Origin: Taibaiella lutea
GTDB lineage: Bacteria; Bacteroidota; Bacteroidia; Chitinophagales; Chitinophagaceae
NCBI RefSeq assembly: GCF_008629695.1
Contig: NZ_VWSH01000004.1
Span: 372,001-436,000, forward strand
Direction: 5' to 3'
Length of the DNA: 64,000 nucleotides
The position numbers and the translations under genes are program-made. Shown here piece by piece: positions 28,185 to 36,989 of this stretch. A model generated the notes under the pieces. That model made no database searches and was not told the DNA's origin. It was given only the letters and a program-made list of their open reading frames with translations. The stretch's first letter is position 1, and every line of letters starts with the position of its first letter.

Positions 28185-28627
28185 GTGAATTTAATGCTCA
28201 AATAAGTTAATTAAATGGTCCGTAAATGTAAATAGAATTCTCATAAAAGTGAAATTAATTAACTTATTTGTCAATTTAATTGTCAAATAAGTTAATTAAA
28301 TGGTCTGAAAATGTAACTATTATTCACATGAAAGTGAATAAAATTCATCTTTATGAGAATTAAAGTATCATACACGTTAATTTAATTACCATAAAAGTTA
28401 ATTTAATGCTCATATAAGTTAATAAAATTGTCATATTAGTTAACTATATTTACAAATAAGTTAATTAAATTTACATTTAAGTTAATTAAGGTGGCTAATA
28501 AATTAATTTAATTATCAAATAAATTAATTAAATTGTCAAATAAGTTAATTAAATTGTCGAATAAGTTAATTAAATTAACAAATAAGTTAATTAAACTAAC
28601 AAATAAGTTAATTATAGTGTCAATTTT
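28185..28627. repeat. Array of 21 degenerate 21-bp repeats
   Basis: Twenty-one units, head to tail with no spacers, from GTGAATTTAATGCTC at 28185 to 28627; all are 21 bp except two of 22 bp (28206-28227, 28291-28312). Consensus GTTAATTAAATTGTCAAATA plus A. The best-conserved units are at the right end (28502-28606). Within each unit GTTAATTAA and GTCAAATAA are related 9-mers. Units 4-5 include an inverted copy, making a near-perfect 20-bp inverted repeat at 28255-28300. The remaining bases of the 28124-28727 gap hold only the start region of the HTH gene and a terminator. Confidence 0.9.
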
Positions 28628-28678
28628 ATTACCATTGTTATCAAAATTGTTTAATAATCGGAATCATGCCGACATAAG

Positions 28679-28711
28679 AAAAGCATTATCCCCTTGGGGA
28701 TGATGCTTTTT
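28679..28711. terminator. Stem-loop after the 166-aa gene
   Basis: AAAAGCAT-T-ATCCCC / GGGGAT-G-ATGCTTTT with a 2-base loop; one internal mismatch. T-runs on both strands; it ends the minus-strand gene at 28728. Confidence 0.85.
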
Positions 28712-28727
28712 GATTTGACCTGTTGAC

Positions 28728-29228
28728 TTAGATGGCTTTCTGCGGGGTTGCACCACCACCGCTACCGTTATCCTTATACCTTGCTCTCAGCTTTTCGTAG
28801 CTGCTTTGTGCATTAGGAATGCCGCTTGCTGCAGCCACAGCAAAAATTTTGTAAACCACATTGCTTAAACCGTAAGCTTCGCTGGCAGCTATGCGGCGCA
28901 GGTTTTCCAGTACTTCCAGGGCTTTGGTCAGCATACTGTGCAGTTCATCCGTCTGCTCGAACAAACGGAGGTCGCTTTTAATAAACTCCGGGTTAATCAC
29001 TGCGGGAATAATGCCCGCGCCATTGTTGGCGCATTCATTGATAACATCTTCCACAAATACTTTGTTATCGACATCGAGCGAGGCGAGCTGGCCTTTTTCA
29101 TCGTCGGTAAGTGTGAGGTTGCCGGCTTCAGGCAGTAATTCGATAAGGCTGTTGATACAGTCTTTAATTGCCTGCATTTGATCTACTTCGAGTACCGCAT
29201 TGATGCGGTTTTGCATGACGTTTGCCAT
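28728..29228 (-). CDS. Conserved-looking protein of unknown function (166 aa)
   Basis: All-helical prediction: DQMQAIKDCINSLIELL, VFVEDVINECANNGAG, TDELHSMLTKALEVLENLRR, and a flexible glycine-rich end (DNGSGGGATPQKAI). No signal peptide and no cysteine-rich site. I believe similar proteins occur as orphans in other Bacteroidota, but assign no function. It sits upstream (minus strand) of the repeat array with a terminator between. Confidence 0.7.
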   Translation of the reverse strand: MANVMQNRINAVLEVDQMQAIKDCINSLIELLPEAGNLTLTDDEKGQLASLDVDNKVFVEDVINECANNGAGIIPAVINPEFIKSDLRLFEQTDELHSMLTKALEVLENLRRIAASEAYGLSNVVYKIFAVAAASGIPNAQSSYEKLRARYKDNGSGGGATPQKAI

Positions 29229-29965
29229 TTTTCTATCATTTAGATTGTTAATAAAAAGCGCCTTTGGTTGAGAAATATCAATTCAAGGCCGCATTTCATA
29301 ACTATTCCAAATTTCGTGCCAAAATCAGTGATGGACGGGAATATCAGGGTTAACCCTGATATTCGCTAAGCGGCGCTAATGCTTGCACCGTTATGGTTGG
29401 TATTGCATTTCAGGGTTCGTAAAATTTGGCAAATCCACAGGCTATTTAGTTACCCAAGGCTAATAACATTTGAGATTATCAATTATTAAAAACATCACTT
29501 CAGCGTAATCTGATATTTTTTTGTTAAAAAAAATGAATAAAATATAAATTCTCACTACATTTGAAATGCAACATAAAAAATCATCACAATATTGATTATA
29601 AATGAAATTATGATACTATTGTAAACAAAATATATCTTCCGTGTTGTCTTAAAATAAGATTTTACGGCTTGGAATATTAATATTATCATATTTTATCGAA
29701 TCAGGTTTAATAACCCATTTCTGATTTTAAGTTGAATTAAAGACCCTTTCTGCATAAAATAGTTTGCATGCTTGCCTGTCATAATAAAGTTTTCCATCGT
29801 TACGGAATCGGACGATAGGGTATTAGCTGCTATTTTATTTTTATTGAATCCTTACCATCATTCCTTCTGTAAATAATGCTGTTAAAAACGGTGTGTATCC
29901 GGATGCCGAAAATGTTATGCATCGTCGTTTTTATTAGAGTAGGCGTAACCTAAATATTTAAGTTT
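29229..29965. other. Gene-free stretch with one long palindrome and a possible promoter
   Basis: No ORF fits Bacteroidota coding patterns. A perfect 26-bp palindrome (GAATATCAGGGTT / AACCCTGATATTC) lies at 29339-29364. A -7-like TACATTTG is at 29556-29563 on the plus strand, which would give a leader of about 395 nt to the next gene. The DNA is strongly AT-rich. I see no tRNA, riboswitch or IS end. Confidence 0.6.
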
Positions 29966-31158
29966 ATGAAAAAAATCAATTTTATCATCGCAATGATGCT
30001 GATGGGCTTATTTCTTCCGATGAGCGCAGGTGCACAGATTTTTAATCTCACTACAGGAACAGGTGCTATAGGGACGAATGACCCTATCTGGACACTTAAA
30101 TTACCAGGTGGAACTTTTAATCCCGTAAGGATATCAACGGGCGTATTACAAAATGGAAGTACCACATACCCCAATACTTATGTTCACAATAATTGCGGAA
30201 GATGGATTTCGCCCTGGCTGAATGCAGCGAACAATATTATTCCCACACCCGGTACTACCGGAATTTTCACGTACCGCATGCAGTTTACTGTCGATAACTG
30301 TGTAATAAACCCGACAGCTGTGTTAAATTTTAACTTTATGGCCGCTGACAACTCGTTGACAGCAGTGAGGGTTAATGGTAATCCACAGACCGTACCCGCA
30401 GGCATTACGCATACCAGTTCCGGTTCCATGACCAGCACTCCGACAGTGATGAACGGCCTCAATACAATTGAAGTAGATGTAAATAATTTTGGTCAATATA
30501 CAGCACTTCAGTTATGTGGCCGCATTCAGGTTTCCGGTGATGAATTACATGTTCCTAAAAATTTAAACTGTTGTAATGCACAGAGAAAGAACTTGCTTTC
30601 CTGGAATCCGTATCAGGTGCAACCGGTTATCATGTTGAAATTCTTTATGGTGATCCTAAGTGTTGCAGAACCGGACCACAGTACGGAGTAATTCATGTTG
30701 TAACAGACAATGTTTTACTTTTTGCGCCGACTTCCTGCTATTCCTGGAGAGTACGGGCTGTAAACGGTGCTTGTTTCTCTGAATGGAGCGAAAGAAAATG
30801 CGGCTGTTATGACGGGTCTCAGATTCAGGAAGAAGGTCCCGCATCTTTGCAATCCAAGGTGAACAGCAATAACAACAACATAGAAAAGCAACATGTGGAT
30901 GAAGTTATGACCACTATAGCTCCTAATCCGGCTGATGGCATAATTACGGTCAATATCGACAATCCGACCGGAACATTAAAGACAACTACCTGTGAATTGG
31001 TAATTATAAATTTGTCCGGTGTGCAGGTTCATCGTGAATCAGTTCAGCTTAACGTACCAAAAGAGATTAAAGTTGACAGGTTAAAATCAGGCATGTATAT
31101 CTGCAAAATTGTAGCGGATGGCAGAGTTGTTTCTGCGAAAAAACTTGAAATCAGATAA
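29966..31158 (+). pseudogene. T9SS cargo gene (lectin-like + FN3 + type A sorting domain) broken by a single-base frameshift
   Basis: The first frame begins with a signal peptide (IAMMLMGLFLPMSAGAQ), continues through a beta-sandwich-like domain, and enters a fibronectin III module at LLSWNP before running out of frame to a stop at 30691. The next frame resumes the same FN3 module without loss (VSGATGYHVEILYGDP, then CYSWRVRAVNGACFSEWSE) and ends with a type A sorting domain (IAPNPADGIITVNI; LKSGMYICKIVADG). The break is one missing base in 30608-30611 (WNP to VSG). Joined, the protein is about 397 aa. A sequencing error, true decay or phase variation are all possible. Confidence 0.8.
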
Positions 31159-31172
31159 CGACAGTTTTTTTC

Positions 31173-31205
31173 GAAACCCGGCAGATTGGTGCCGGGTTTC
31201 TTTTT
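31173..31205 (+). terminator. Terminator after the frameshifted cargo gene
   Basis: 11-bp stem GAAACCCGGCA / TGCCGGGTTTC (31173-31183, 31190-31200) plus T5. Its presence shows that the gene's 3' end is intact. The remaining 31206-31412 shows nothing else. Confidence 0.88.
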
Positions 31206-31412
31206 GAAAATTATTTGTGATTACTCTTTACTAACCTTATTGTGTATTTCACGAAGCAGCAACTCCAATGTTAATCGGCGAAGGAAAATATCTTTTCATA
31301 ATAAATATGCTATATGTCTCAAAATTCATCTTGACTCTTTCGTCCCATAATTTATATTATGTTAAATAGAAAATTGCGCAACACACCCCACTATCATTAA
31401 ATACTAAGTACC

Positions 31413-32333
31413 TTATTTGAATACTGCTTTCTGAATGGCTATGCCTCCCACTATTCCAAAACCATTCTTTACGTTACAAATCACATTTTGCTTTTCGGCT
31501 GTCGGGTCGTCGTGGTTCTTTAAAATGTTATTCAGGCTGAACAGATAATTATAACTGTCGTCCGTCAGCACAGATGCTTCCAGAATAAACCTGCCGTTAT
31601 AGAAGCTCACGTTTTCTGCCGTTACTGTAACAATTCTGCTTTCTCCCGGATTTAATGCCTTAACGGAATAGATGCCGCCGATTGTGGGATCCACATAACT
31701 GTCGCCGAAAATCGACAATTCATTGTTCTGCGTTTTAATGGCTATGGCAGCGCTATAATTATCATAAACCGTGTCGTTTGTCACCGGATCTACATAATAA
31801 GTACTGTCGGTATACATCCTGAACCTGTAATTAAACGTGGTGCTTCCCTTATTGGTAATCGTAAACCTGAAGTTAGTGTTGTTGTAACCGTATTCCGTCG
31901 GCGTGAAAAATATGGATTTGTCGCTTATTTCCATTTGCTCCCGATCCGGTATCATGTTCTCCCCTTCTGCCATGTCGTAACCCGGAATTTCGAGGGTAAC
32001 TTTATAACGCCTGCCGGCAATTACCTTAGCATTGCTCTTATAGATTACAGTACTGTCATAGCTATTGACAGCAGTCATTTTATGCAATGTTTCCAGGTAA
32101 ATATCGTTTTCATAAAGCTTCAGCACAGCTTCTTCGGGTTCTGTGAAGCTATTATTTCCTCCAAAATATTCGTTCCGGCCCGACAGAGTCACCCTTGCCA
32201 CAACGGCGCTGTCCTGATTCATTAAAATGTTTAATACCGGCCTTGTCGGTTCATCAGGCAAGGGAATGGAGATTTTCTTTTCGCAGGAAAATATAAAAAC
32301 GGATAGCAAACAAATGGAAAGAAGCTTATACAT
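31413..32333 (-). CDS. DUF4249 outer-membrane-associated lipoprotein
   Basis: 306 aa. Lipoprotein signal LLSVFIFSCEKK (Cys at residue 17), followed by the DUF4249 start LPDEPTRPVLNILMNQDSAV with ARVTLSGRNEYFGG, and the family end IVGGIAIQKAVF. The family is nearly always encoded beside a TonB-dependent receptor, as here (12 bp behind it), and is thought to act as its surface or periplasmic partner in uptake. Ligand unknown. Confidence 0.88.
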   Translation of the reverse strand: MYKLLSICLLSVFIFSCEKKISIPLPDEPTRPVLNILMNQDSAVVARVTLSGRNEYFGGNNSFTEPEEAVLKLYENDIYLETLHKMTAVNSYDSTVIYKSNAKVIAGRRYKVTLEIPGYDMAEGENMIPDREQMEISDKSIFFTPTEYGYNNTNFRFTITNKGSTTFNYRFRMYTDSTYYVDPVTNDTVYDNYSAAIAIKTQNNELSIFGDSYVDPTIGGIYSVKALNPGESRIVTVTAENVSFYNGRFILEASVLTDDSYNYLFSLNNILKNHDDPTAEKQNVICNVKNGFGIVGGIAIQKAVFK

Positions 32334-32345
32334 TACGGAACTGTA

Positions 32346-34742
32346 TTAAAATTTAAGATTGTAGGAGATACTCGGAAGAATGGGCAGTATGCTGTAACCG
32401 CTGATTTCCACTGTAGATTTTGTATAATTATCAATGTCGTAGAAAAACAGGTTCCGCCTGTTGTAAGCATTATAAACACTGATGTTCCAGGTCCTGACGT
32501 TGCCATTCTTTTTTTCCTTGATAAAAGAAATACCTATATCCAACCGATGGTTTGCCTGAATCCTGATATTGTTTCTTTGCGGATAATATTGAACATTGGG
32601 AGGATAAGGGTTGTAACCCGGCTGATAAATCCCTTCAAATGAAGTAGTAGGAATACTGAAAGGCGCTGCGCTCTGGAACGTAAATGCGCCCGATAATTCA
32701 ATGTTTTTCTTAAGCTTGTAAATGCCCACAAGATTTATGGTATGCCTTCTGTCATATTTATAAGGGAACATTTTGCCCGCATTAATTTCGTCAAACTTAC
32801 GGTTGGACCATGCCAACGTATAACTGAACCAGCCCGTTAACCGCCCCGTTTTCTTTTGCAGAAAAAGTTCCGCGCCGTAGCTATACCCTTTCCCGCTGGT
32901 TATTTTGTCTTCCCAGTTCGATTCGGTTATGGCATTCAGATAGCTGGAACCTTCCTTATATTCCACCACATTGTCCATCTGTTTGTAATAACCTTCCAGC
33001 GAAAATTCTATTTTATTTTTGAAAATATTCTTTGCAATGCCCAGGGAAATCTGGTTGGCTTTTTCGGGTAAAATAGTTTTGGTAGCAGGTACCCAAAGGT
33101 CCGTAGGCAGCGAAAGCGAATTGCTCGACAATAAATGAATATTCTGATTCATCCGTACAAAGGAAGCTTTGATGGCTATATCGTTTGGCAAAAGATAACG
33201 AGCGCTGATGCGTGGCTGCAAAGAAGGATACATTTTATCCTGTACCATAAAAGCATTGGCATGCAAACCAATATTGGCTTTGAGCTTGTCTGAAATTTGC
33301 CAGTCGTCTTCTATATAGGCATCCAGTTCAGAAGCAAAAATCTTTGAATCGACCACATTATCAATAATAGTAGCCGTGTCATTCTGCTGCTTTTCAAAAT
33401 GGGAAGTAGGATTATAAGTATGGTAAGTACCCGACATACCGAATTTTATGGCATGATTGGTATTGGGTGCATAATCAAAATCCATTCTTGCGGTATAGTC
33501 CAGAATACCTGATTGTAAGCCGAGATTGTAATTATAGTTGGTCAGTCCGTTTTCAATTTCCTGATTACCAATGTTTGTGGAGAACTTATACCTTGTAAGG
33601 CTTAAAGCCGCATCTCCCGAAAGTCTGGAAGAAAAATCGTGGTGAAATTTAAGGTTACTGACAATATTGTTCCAGTAGATGCCCGTATTCATTTTAGAGA
33701 CACTGGAACCGCCGCTGTAATTATCTTCTGTTTCTGTCTTTACTTTAAAATTATCGGTACCAATATTCAGGCTCAGGTCTAAATAATCCCTGTCCGAAAA
33801 ACGGTGATGCACTTTGGCGTTCAAATCATAAAAATAAAATGCCAGTTTCTTTACATCCGTCTCCATAGATCGGATAATGGGTCCGGCATACAAATCGTGA
33901 TAAGTCCTGCGGCCCGAAATAATGAACGAAGTTTTCCCTTTCCATATCGGGCCTTCGAGGGTTAATTGAGACATAATAAGTCCGAGCGAAGCATTGCCGT
34001 GAAACTTATACATATCGCCCTGCTTGGTTTTGAGATCAATAACGGAAGAAAGCTTTCCGCCGAAACGTGCGGGAAAAGCGCCTTTGTACATATCCACACT
34101 TTGCAGGAAATTGGTGTTGATAGACGAAAAAACGCCGAGCAGATGCGAAGGATTGTAAATTTGCGTACCATCAATCAGAATGAGGTTTTGGTCAGGCGTG
34201 CCGCCGCGCACAATCAAAGCAGTAGAGCCTTCGCTACCCTGCTGCACGCCTGGTAAAGTCTGCAAAGTTTTCATTACATCGGCTTCGCCAAAAAATTTAG
34301 GCATTGATTGTATCTGTGCGATAGGAATGGAAATCCGGCCCATCTGCGATGTCTTCTGAATTTCCTGAACACCGGAAACAACAACTTCCTGCAGGCTGTT
34401 GGCGTCGGCAGGTTTCAGCGAAAAATACAATAAAGTGCTGTTATCAAAACGTACAAAAGTATCTACGGGTTGGAAGCCTATATATGAAATGCGGACGGTA
34501 GCGGTATCGTGTTCCAGCTTCAGCGCAAACTGTCCGTTGGCATCTGAAAATGCATTTTTATCTTCATAAACAGCAGAAACGGTAGCATCCCGCAAAATGG
34601 CTCCGTTACTGACATCGGTCAGCTTACCTTTCAGGAGAAAAACCGGTTTTTCATCAGGCGTTTTTCTTTCCTGTGAAAAACATGTAACAACACCGGATAA
34701 TAAAATAAGGAGGCAAAAAAAAAGTGTTTTTTGTCGAATCAT
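32346..34742 (-). CDS. TonB-dependent receptor with carboxypeptidase-like N-terminal domain
   Basis: 798 aa. Signal peptide (LLILLSGVVTCFSQ); CarboxypepD_reg-like domain at about 35-110 (GKLTDVSNGAILRDATVSA); plug domain at about 120-240 (LQTLPGVQQGSEGSTALIVR, LILIDGTQIYNPSHLLGVFS, KGAFPARFGGKLSSVIDLKT); then a 22-strand barrel ending ILPILPSISYNLKF. It lacks the RagB/SusD pairing and is followed by DUF4249 instead, so it belongs to the non-SUS group. Energised by TonB-ExbBD for import across the outer membrane; substrate open. Confidence 0.95.
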   Translation of the reverse strand: MIRQKTLFFCLLILLSGVVTCFSQERKTPDEKPVFLLKGKLTDVSNGAILRDATVSAVYEDKNAFSDANGQFALKLEHDTATVRISYIGFQPVDTFVRFDNSTLLYFSLKPADANSLQEVVVSGVQEIQKTSQMGRISIPIAQIQSMPKFFGEADVMKTLQTLPGVQQGSEGSTALIVRGGTPDQNLILIDGTQIYNPSHLLGVFSSINTNFLQSVDMYKGAFPARFGGKLSSVIDLKTKQGDMYKFHGNASLGLIMSQLTLEGPIWKGKTSFIISGRRTYHDLYAGPIIRSMETDVKKLAFYFYDLNAKVHHRFSDRDYLDLSLNIGTDNFKVKTETEDNYSGGSSVSKMNTGIYWNNIVSNLKFHHDFSSRLSGDAALSLTRYKFSTNIGNQEIENGLTNYNYNLGLQSGILDYTARMDFDYAPNTNHAIKFGMSGTYHTYNPTSHFEKQQNDTATIIDNVVDSKIFASELDAYIEDDWQISDKLKANIGLHANAFMVQDKMYPSLQPRISARYLLPNDIAIKASFVRMNQNIHLLSSNSLSLPTDLWVPATKTILPEKANQISLGIAKNIFKNKIEFSLEGYYKQMDNVVEYKEGSSYLNAITESNWEDKITSGKGYSYGAELFLQKKTGRLTGWFSYTLAWSNRKFDEINAGKMFPYKYDRRHTINLVGIYKLKKNIELSGAFTFQSAAPFSIPTTSFEGIYQPGYNPYPPNVQYYPQRNNIRIQANHRLDIGISFIKEKKNGNVRTWNISVYNAYNRRNLFFYDIDNYTKSTVEISGYSILPILPSISYNLKF

Positions 34743-34820
34743 AAAGTTTTCATGAGGGGAATTTCCATTGCATTAACGAGTTACTGACAATTATAGTATT
34801 GCTTCCGGCAAATTTTATAA

Positions 34821-34859
34821 AGGAAGCCCTGAAAAATCATTGATTTTTCAGGGCTTCCT
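34821..34859 (-). terminator. Perfect 19-bp stem-loop after tRNA-Arg
   Basis: AGGAAGCCCTGAAAAATCA pairs completely with its complement around a single central base. It lies 30 bp beyond the tRNA 3' end on the minus strand. Confidence 0.85.
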
Positions 34860-34888
34860 GAGCACCGGTGATGTGGTGTTTCCTTCAG

Positions 34889-34960
34889 TAGCCACGGCGA
34901 GAATCGAACTCACATCAAAGGTACCGGAAACCTTCGTTTTATCCATTAAACTACGCGGCC
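34889..34960 (-). tRNA. tRNA-Arg, anticodon CCG
   Basis: 72 nt, no encoded CCA. Acceptor GGCCGCG / CGTGGCT (two G-U pairs), D-stem GTTT/AAAC, anticodon stem AAGGT/ACCTT around loop TTCCGGT (anticodon CCG), and T-arm GTGAG-TTCGATT-CTCGC. Reads the CGG codon. Confidence 0.93.
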
Positions 34961-34976
34961 GTTATTTATTGGTTCG

Positions 34977-34984
34977 CAAAGGTA
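34977..34984 (-). promoter_or_regulatory. -7 promoter element of tRNA-Arg
   Basis: Minus-strand TACCTTTG (TAnnTTTG), ending 17 bp before the mature 5' end. The -33 element is not clear. Confidence 0.6.
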
Positions 34985-35164
34985 ATATTTAAGCTTTAGT
35001 TTTCCATTTAAAATGAGTTTTTAAAAATAATTCCTGATGGAACTATGCTTCATAATTAAAATCCGGACAAAGTTGTTGTAAAAAAAATTTATACTATCGT
35101 AATGAAATTTATATCTATTGCTATGAACGTTTCCATAGCTTTGAGACTCTAAACAAAACACACA

Positions 35165-36205
35165 ATGATACAAGCAAAAGGATACGCAGCACAAAATGCT
35201 GAAACTGATTTGGCGTCCTGGGAATTTGAGCGCAGGGATGTCGGCGCACACGACGTTCAGATTGAAATTTTATATTGCGGAGTATGTCATTCCGATCTTC
35301 ATCAGATAAAAAACGATTGGTTCCCCGGTATATTCCCGATGGTTCCCGGACACGAAATTGTGGGAAGGGTAACAAAAGTAGGCTACCACGTAAAGAACTT
35401 TAAAGTAGGTGATTTAACAGGTGTCGGTTGCATGGTTGATTCCTGTCAGGTTTGCGAAAACTGTAAAGAAAGCCTGGAACAATATTGTCTTGAAGGAAAC
35501 ACCGGAACATACAACAGTATGGGCCGCGATGGCGTACCGACTTATGGTGGCTATTCAGATACCATTGTTGTTCGTGAAGAATTTGTACTTCATATTTCAG
35601 ATAAACTTCCTCTTGCTGCAACAGCACCACTGCTTTGCGCAGGTATCACTACTTACTCTCCTTTACGCCACTGGAAGGTTGGCAAGGGGCATAAGCTGGC
35701 AGTACTTGGTTTGGGTGGATTAGGACACATGGCCGTGAAATTTGGCGTAGCTTTTGGTGCTGAAGTGACCGTACTTAGTACATCTGCGTCAAAAGAAAGT
35801 GCAGCCAAAGCTTTAGGCGCACACAATTTTGTAGTAACCTCAGATGCTGATCAGCTTGCATCTGTAAAAGGTTCTTTTGACTTTATATTGGATACTGTCT
35901 CTGCAGATCATGACATGGGCATGTATTTGTCGCTGTTAAAAACAAATGGCGTGCATATATGTGTTGGCGTACCATCCAATCCTTATTCCATTCATCCTTT
36001 TGCACTATTGGGCGGAAGAAAGAGCGTGGCCGGTTCAGGTATTGGCGGCATTCAGGAAACTCAGGAAATGCTTGATTTCTGTGCAGCCAATAATATTGTT
36101 TCTGATATTGAATTGATTGATATCAAAGACATCACCGAATCTTATAAAAGAATGCTTAAAGGTGATGTTCGTTACAGATTTGTAATTGACATGAAGACGC
36201 TATAA
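35165..36205 (+). CDS. Zinc-dependent alcohol dehydrogenase (cinnamyl-alcohol/YahK type)
   Basis: 346 aa medium-chain dehydrogenase, reducing aldehydes with NADPH. Catalytic zinc ligands in YCGVCHSDLHQ and VPGHEIVGR, structural zinc in VDSCQVCENCKESLEQYC, Rossmann motif LAVLGLGGLGHMAVKFG at about residues 178-195, and serines or threonines after the second strand (LSTSASKES) that favour NADP. The closest described relatives are E. coli YahK and yeast Adh6/7, broad aldehyde reductases. Monocistronic, ending in a terminator shared with tRNA-Glu. Confidence 0.93.
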   Translation: MIQAKGYAAQNAETDLASWEFERRDVGAHDVQIEILYCGVCHSDLHQIKNDWFPGIFPMVPGHEIVGRVTKVGYHVKNFKVGDLTGVGCMVDSCQVCENCKESLEQYCLEGNTGTYNSMGRDGVPTYGGYSDTIVVREEFVLHISDKLPLAATAPLLCAGITTYSPLRHWKVGKGHKLAVLGLGGLGHMAVKFGVAFGAEVTVLSTSASKESAAKALGAHNFVVTSDADQLASVKGSFDFILDTVSADHDMGMYLSLLKTNGVHICVGVPSNPYSIHPFALLGGRKSVAGSGIGGIQETQEMLDFCAANNIVSDIELIDIKDITESYKRMLKGDVRYRFVIDMKTL

Positions 36206-36228
36206 TCTAAAGCAAGTCTTAGAAAATA

Positions 36229-36258
36229 AATAAAGCCTTCCAGATGGAAGGCTTTATT
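36229..36258. terminator. Bidirectional terminator between adh and tRNA-Glu
   Basis: Perfect 13-bp stem AATAAAGCCTTCC / GGAAGGCTTTATT, loop AGAT. T-rich tail on each side. Confidence 0.85.
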
Positions 36259-36262
36259 TTCG

Positions 36263-36334
36263 TAGCACGTACGGGAATCGAACCCGTGATTCCTCCGTGA
36301 AAGGGAGGCGTCTTAACCCCTTGACCAACGCGCC
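36263..36334 (-). tRNA. tRNA-Glu, anticodon TTC
   Basis: 72 nt, no encoded CCA. Acceptor GGCGCGT / ACGTGCT, anticodon stem CCTCC/GGAGG with loop CTTTCAC, T-arm ACGGG-TTCGATT-CCCGT. Confidence 0.95.
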
Positions 36335-36351
36335 ATTTGTTGATTGGGATG

Positions 36352-36383
36352 CAAAGGTAAGTGCTGGGCTTTTATTTGCCAAA
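36352..36383 (-). promoter_or_regulatory. Promoter of tRNA-Glu
   Basis: Minus-strand -33 TTTG (plus 36380-36383) and -7 TACCTTTG (plus 36352-36359) with 20 bp between: a full match to the Bacteroidota consensus. Confidence 0.75.
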
Positions 36384-36451
36384 TAATTTTACAAGAAAAA
36401 TTTTAAGATTATTAAAAGCCAATGCTATAACCCTTTTTCACTCATTCAGAT

Positions 36452-36952
36452 TTACCATTCATACTCTGTTTCAATCCTGTTTTTAAGCCTGTAAATTAAA
36501 TTGAACGTAGCAGGGCAACGATGCAGGTTTTGTTTGAAAGTATCATTGTATAAGTCAAAAGGCTTTTTATTATGATGCGGGAACTCTGCGCAATCTCTGG
36601 GCCTCACTTCATAAATGCTGCACATATTGTCAACTAAAAACTGACATGGCTGCTGCACATTTACAACACTGCCGGTATCGTCTTCCACCATCAGCCATTT
36701 ATCAAAAAAGGCTTTGGGAGTCATACGCAGGTGTGTGGCAATACGTTTGATATCTGCCTTGGTAAATATAGGAGTCATGGTCTTACAACAATTGGCACAT
36801 TGCTTGCAATCCACTTCCTGCCAGACTTTAGCGTCTTCTTCTGCAATAATTCTCGGGAATCCGCGCGGTACAATTTCATCAAGCTTATCCAGAAATGTTT
36901 CCAGTTCCGGGCGATATTCTTCGGCAAGCTGCTCAAATTTTTTCAGGTCCAT
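36452..36952 (-). CDS. YkgJ-family cysteine-cluster protein
   Basis: 166 aa. The eight-cysteine pattern of the family is complete: CKQCANCCKTM near residue 50, then CQFLVDNMCSIYEVRPRDCAEFP and a final HRC. It is presumed to bind zinc or an iron-sulphur cluster; function in cells is not established. It may be cotranscribed with the SDR gene lying 37 bp upstream on the same strand. Confidence 0.87.
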   Translation of the reverse strand: MDLKKFEQLAEEYRPELETFLDKLDEIVPRGFPRIIAEEDAKVWQEVDCKQCANCCKTMTPIFTKADIKRIATHLRMTPKAFFDKWLMVEDDTGSVVNVQQPCQFLVDNMCSIYEVRPRDCAEFPHHNKKPFDLYNDTFKQNLHRCPATFNLIYRLKNRIETEYEW

Positions 36953-36989
36953 TTTAGCGTCGTATCTGTAAGGCTCAGGATATGTTTTA

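Larger units (their letters stand above)
34743..35164. other. Intergenic block with tRNA-Arg, its terminator and two promoters
   Basis: Contains the tRNA-Arg gene, its long stem-loop terminator and promoter (listed separately), and a TAGCTTTG -7 box at 35136-35143 some 20 bp upstream of the alcohol dehydrogenase start. Nothing else is visible. Confidence 0.7.

Noticed and set aside
28185-28627. CRISPR array
   Set aside because: Units are head to tail with no unique spacers and no cas genes nearby.
28185-28627. Coding repeat (heptapeptide such as LFDNLIN on the minus strand)
   Set aside because: 21 bp is a multiple of three and several units do read as LFDNLIN-like, but stops fall in several units and two units are 22 bp, so the frame does not hold.
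22700-30000. Prophage or integrative element
   Set aside because: No integrase, transposase, portal, capsid or conjugation gene, and no att-like repeat at a tRNA; the tRNA genes lie at 34.9 and 36.3 kb, outside the region.
29966-31158. Two separate genes (N-terminal protein and sorting-domain protein)
   Set aside because: The FN3 domain continues across the break with a one-base shift, so it is one gene.
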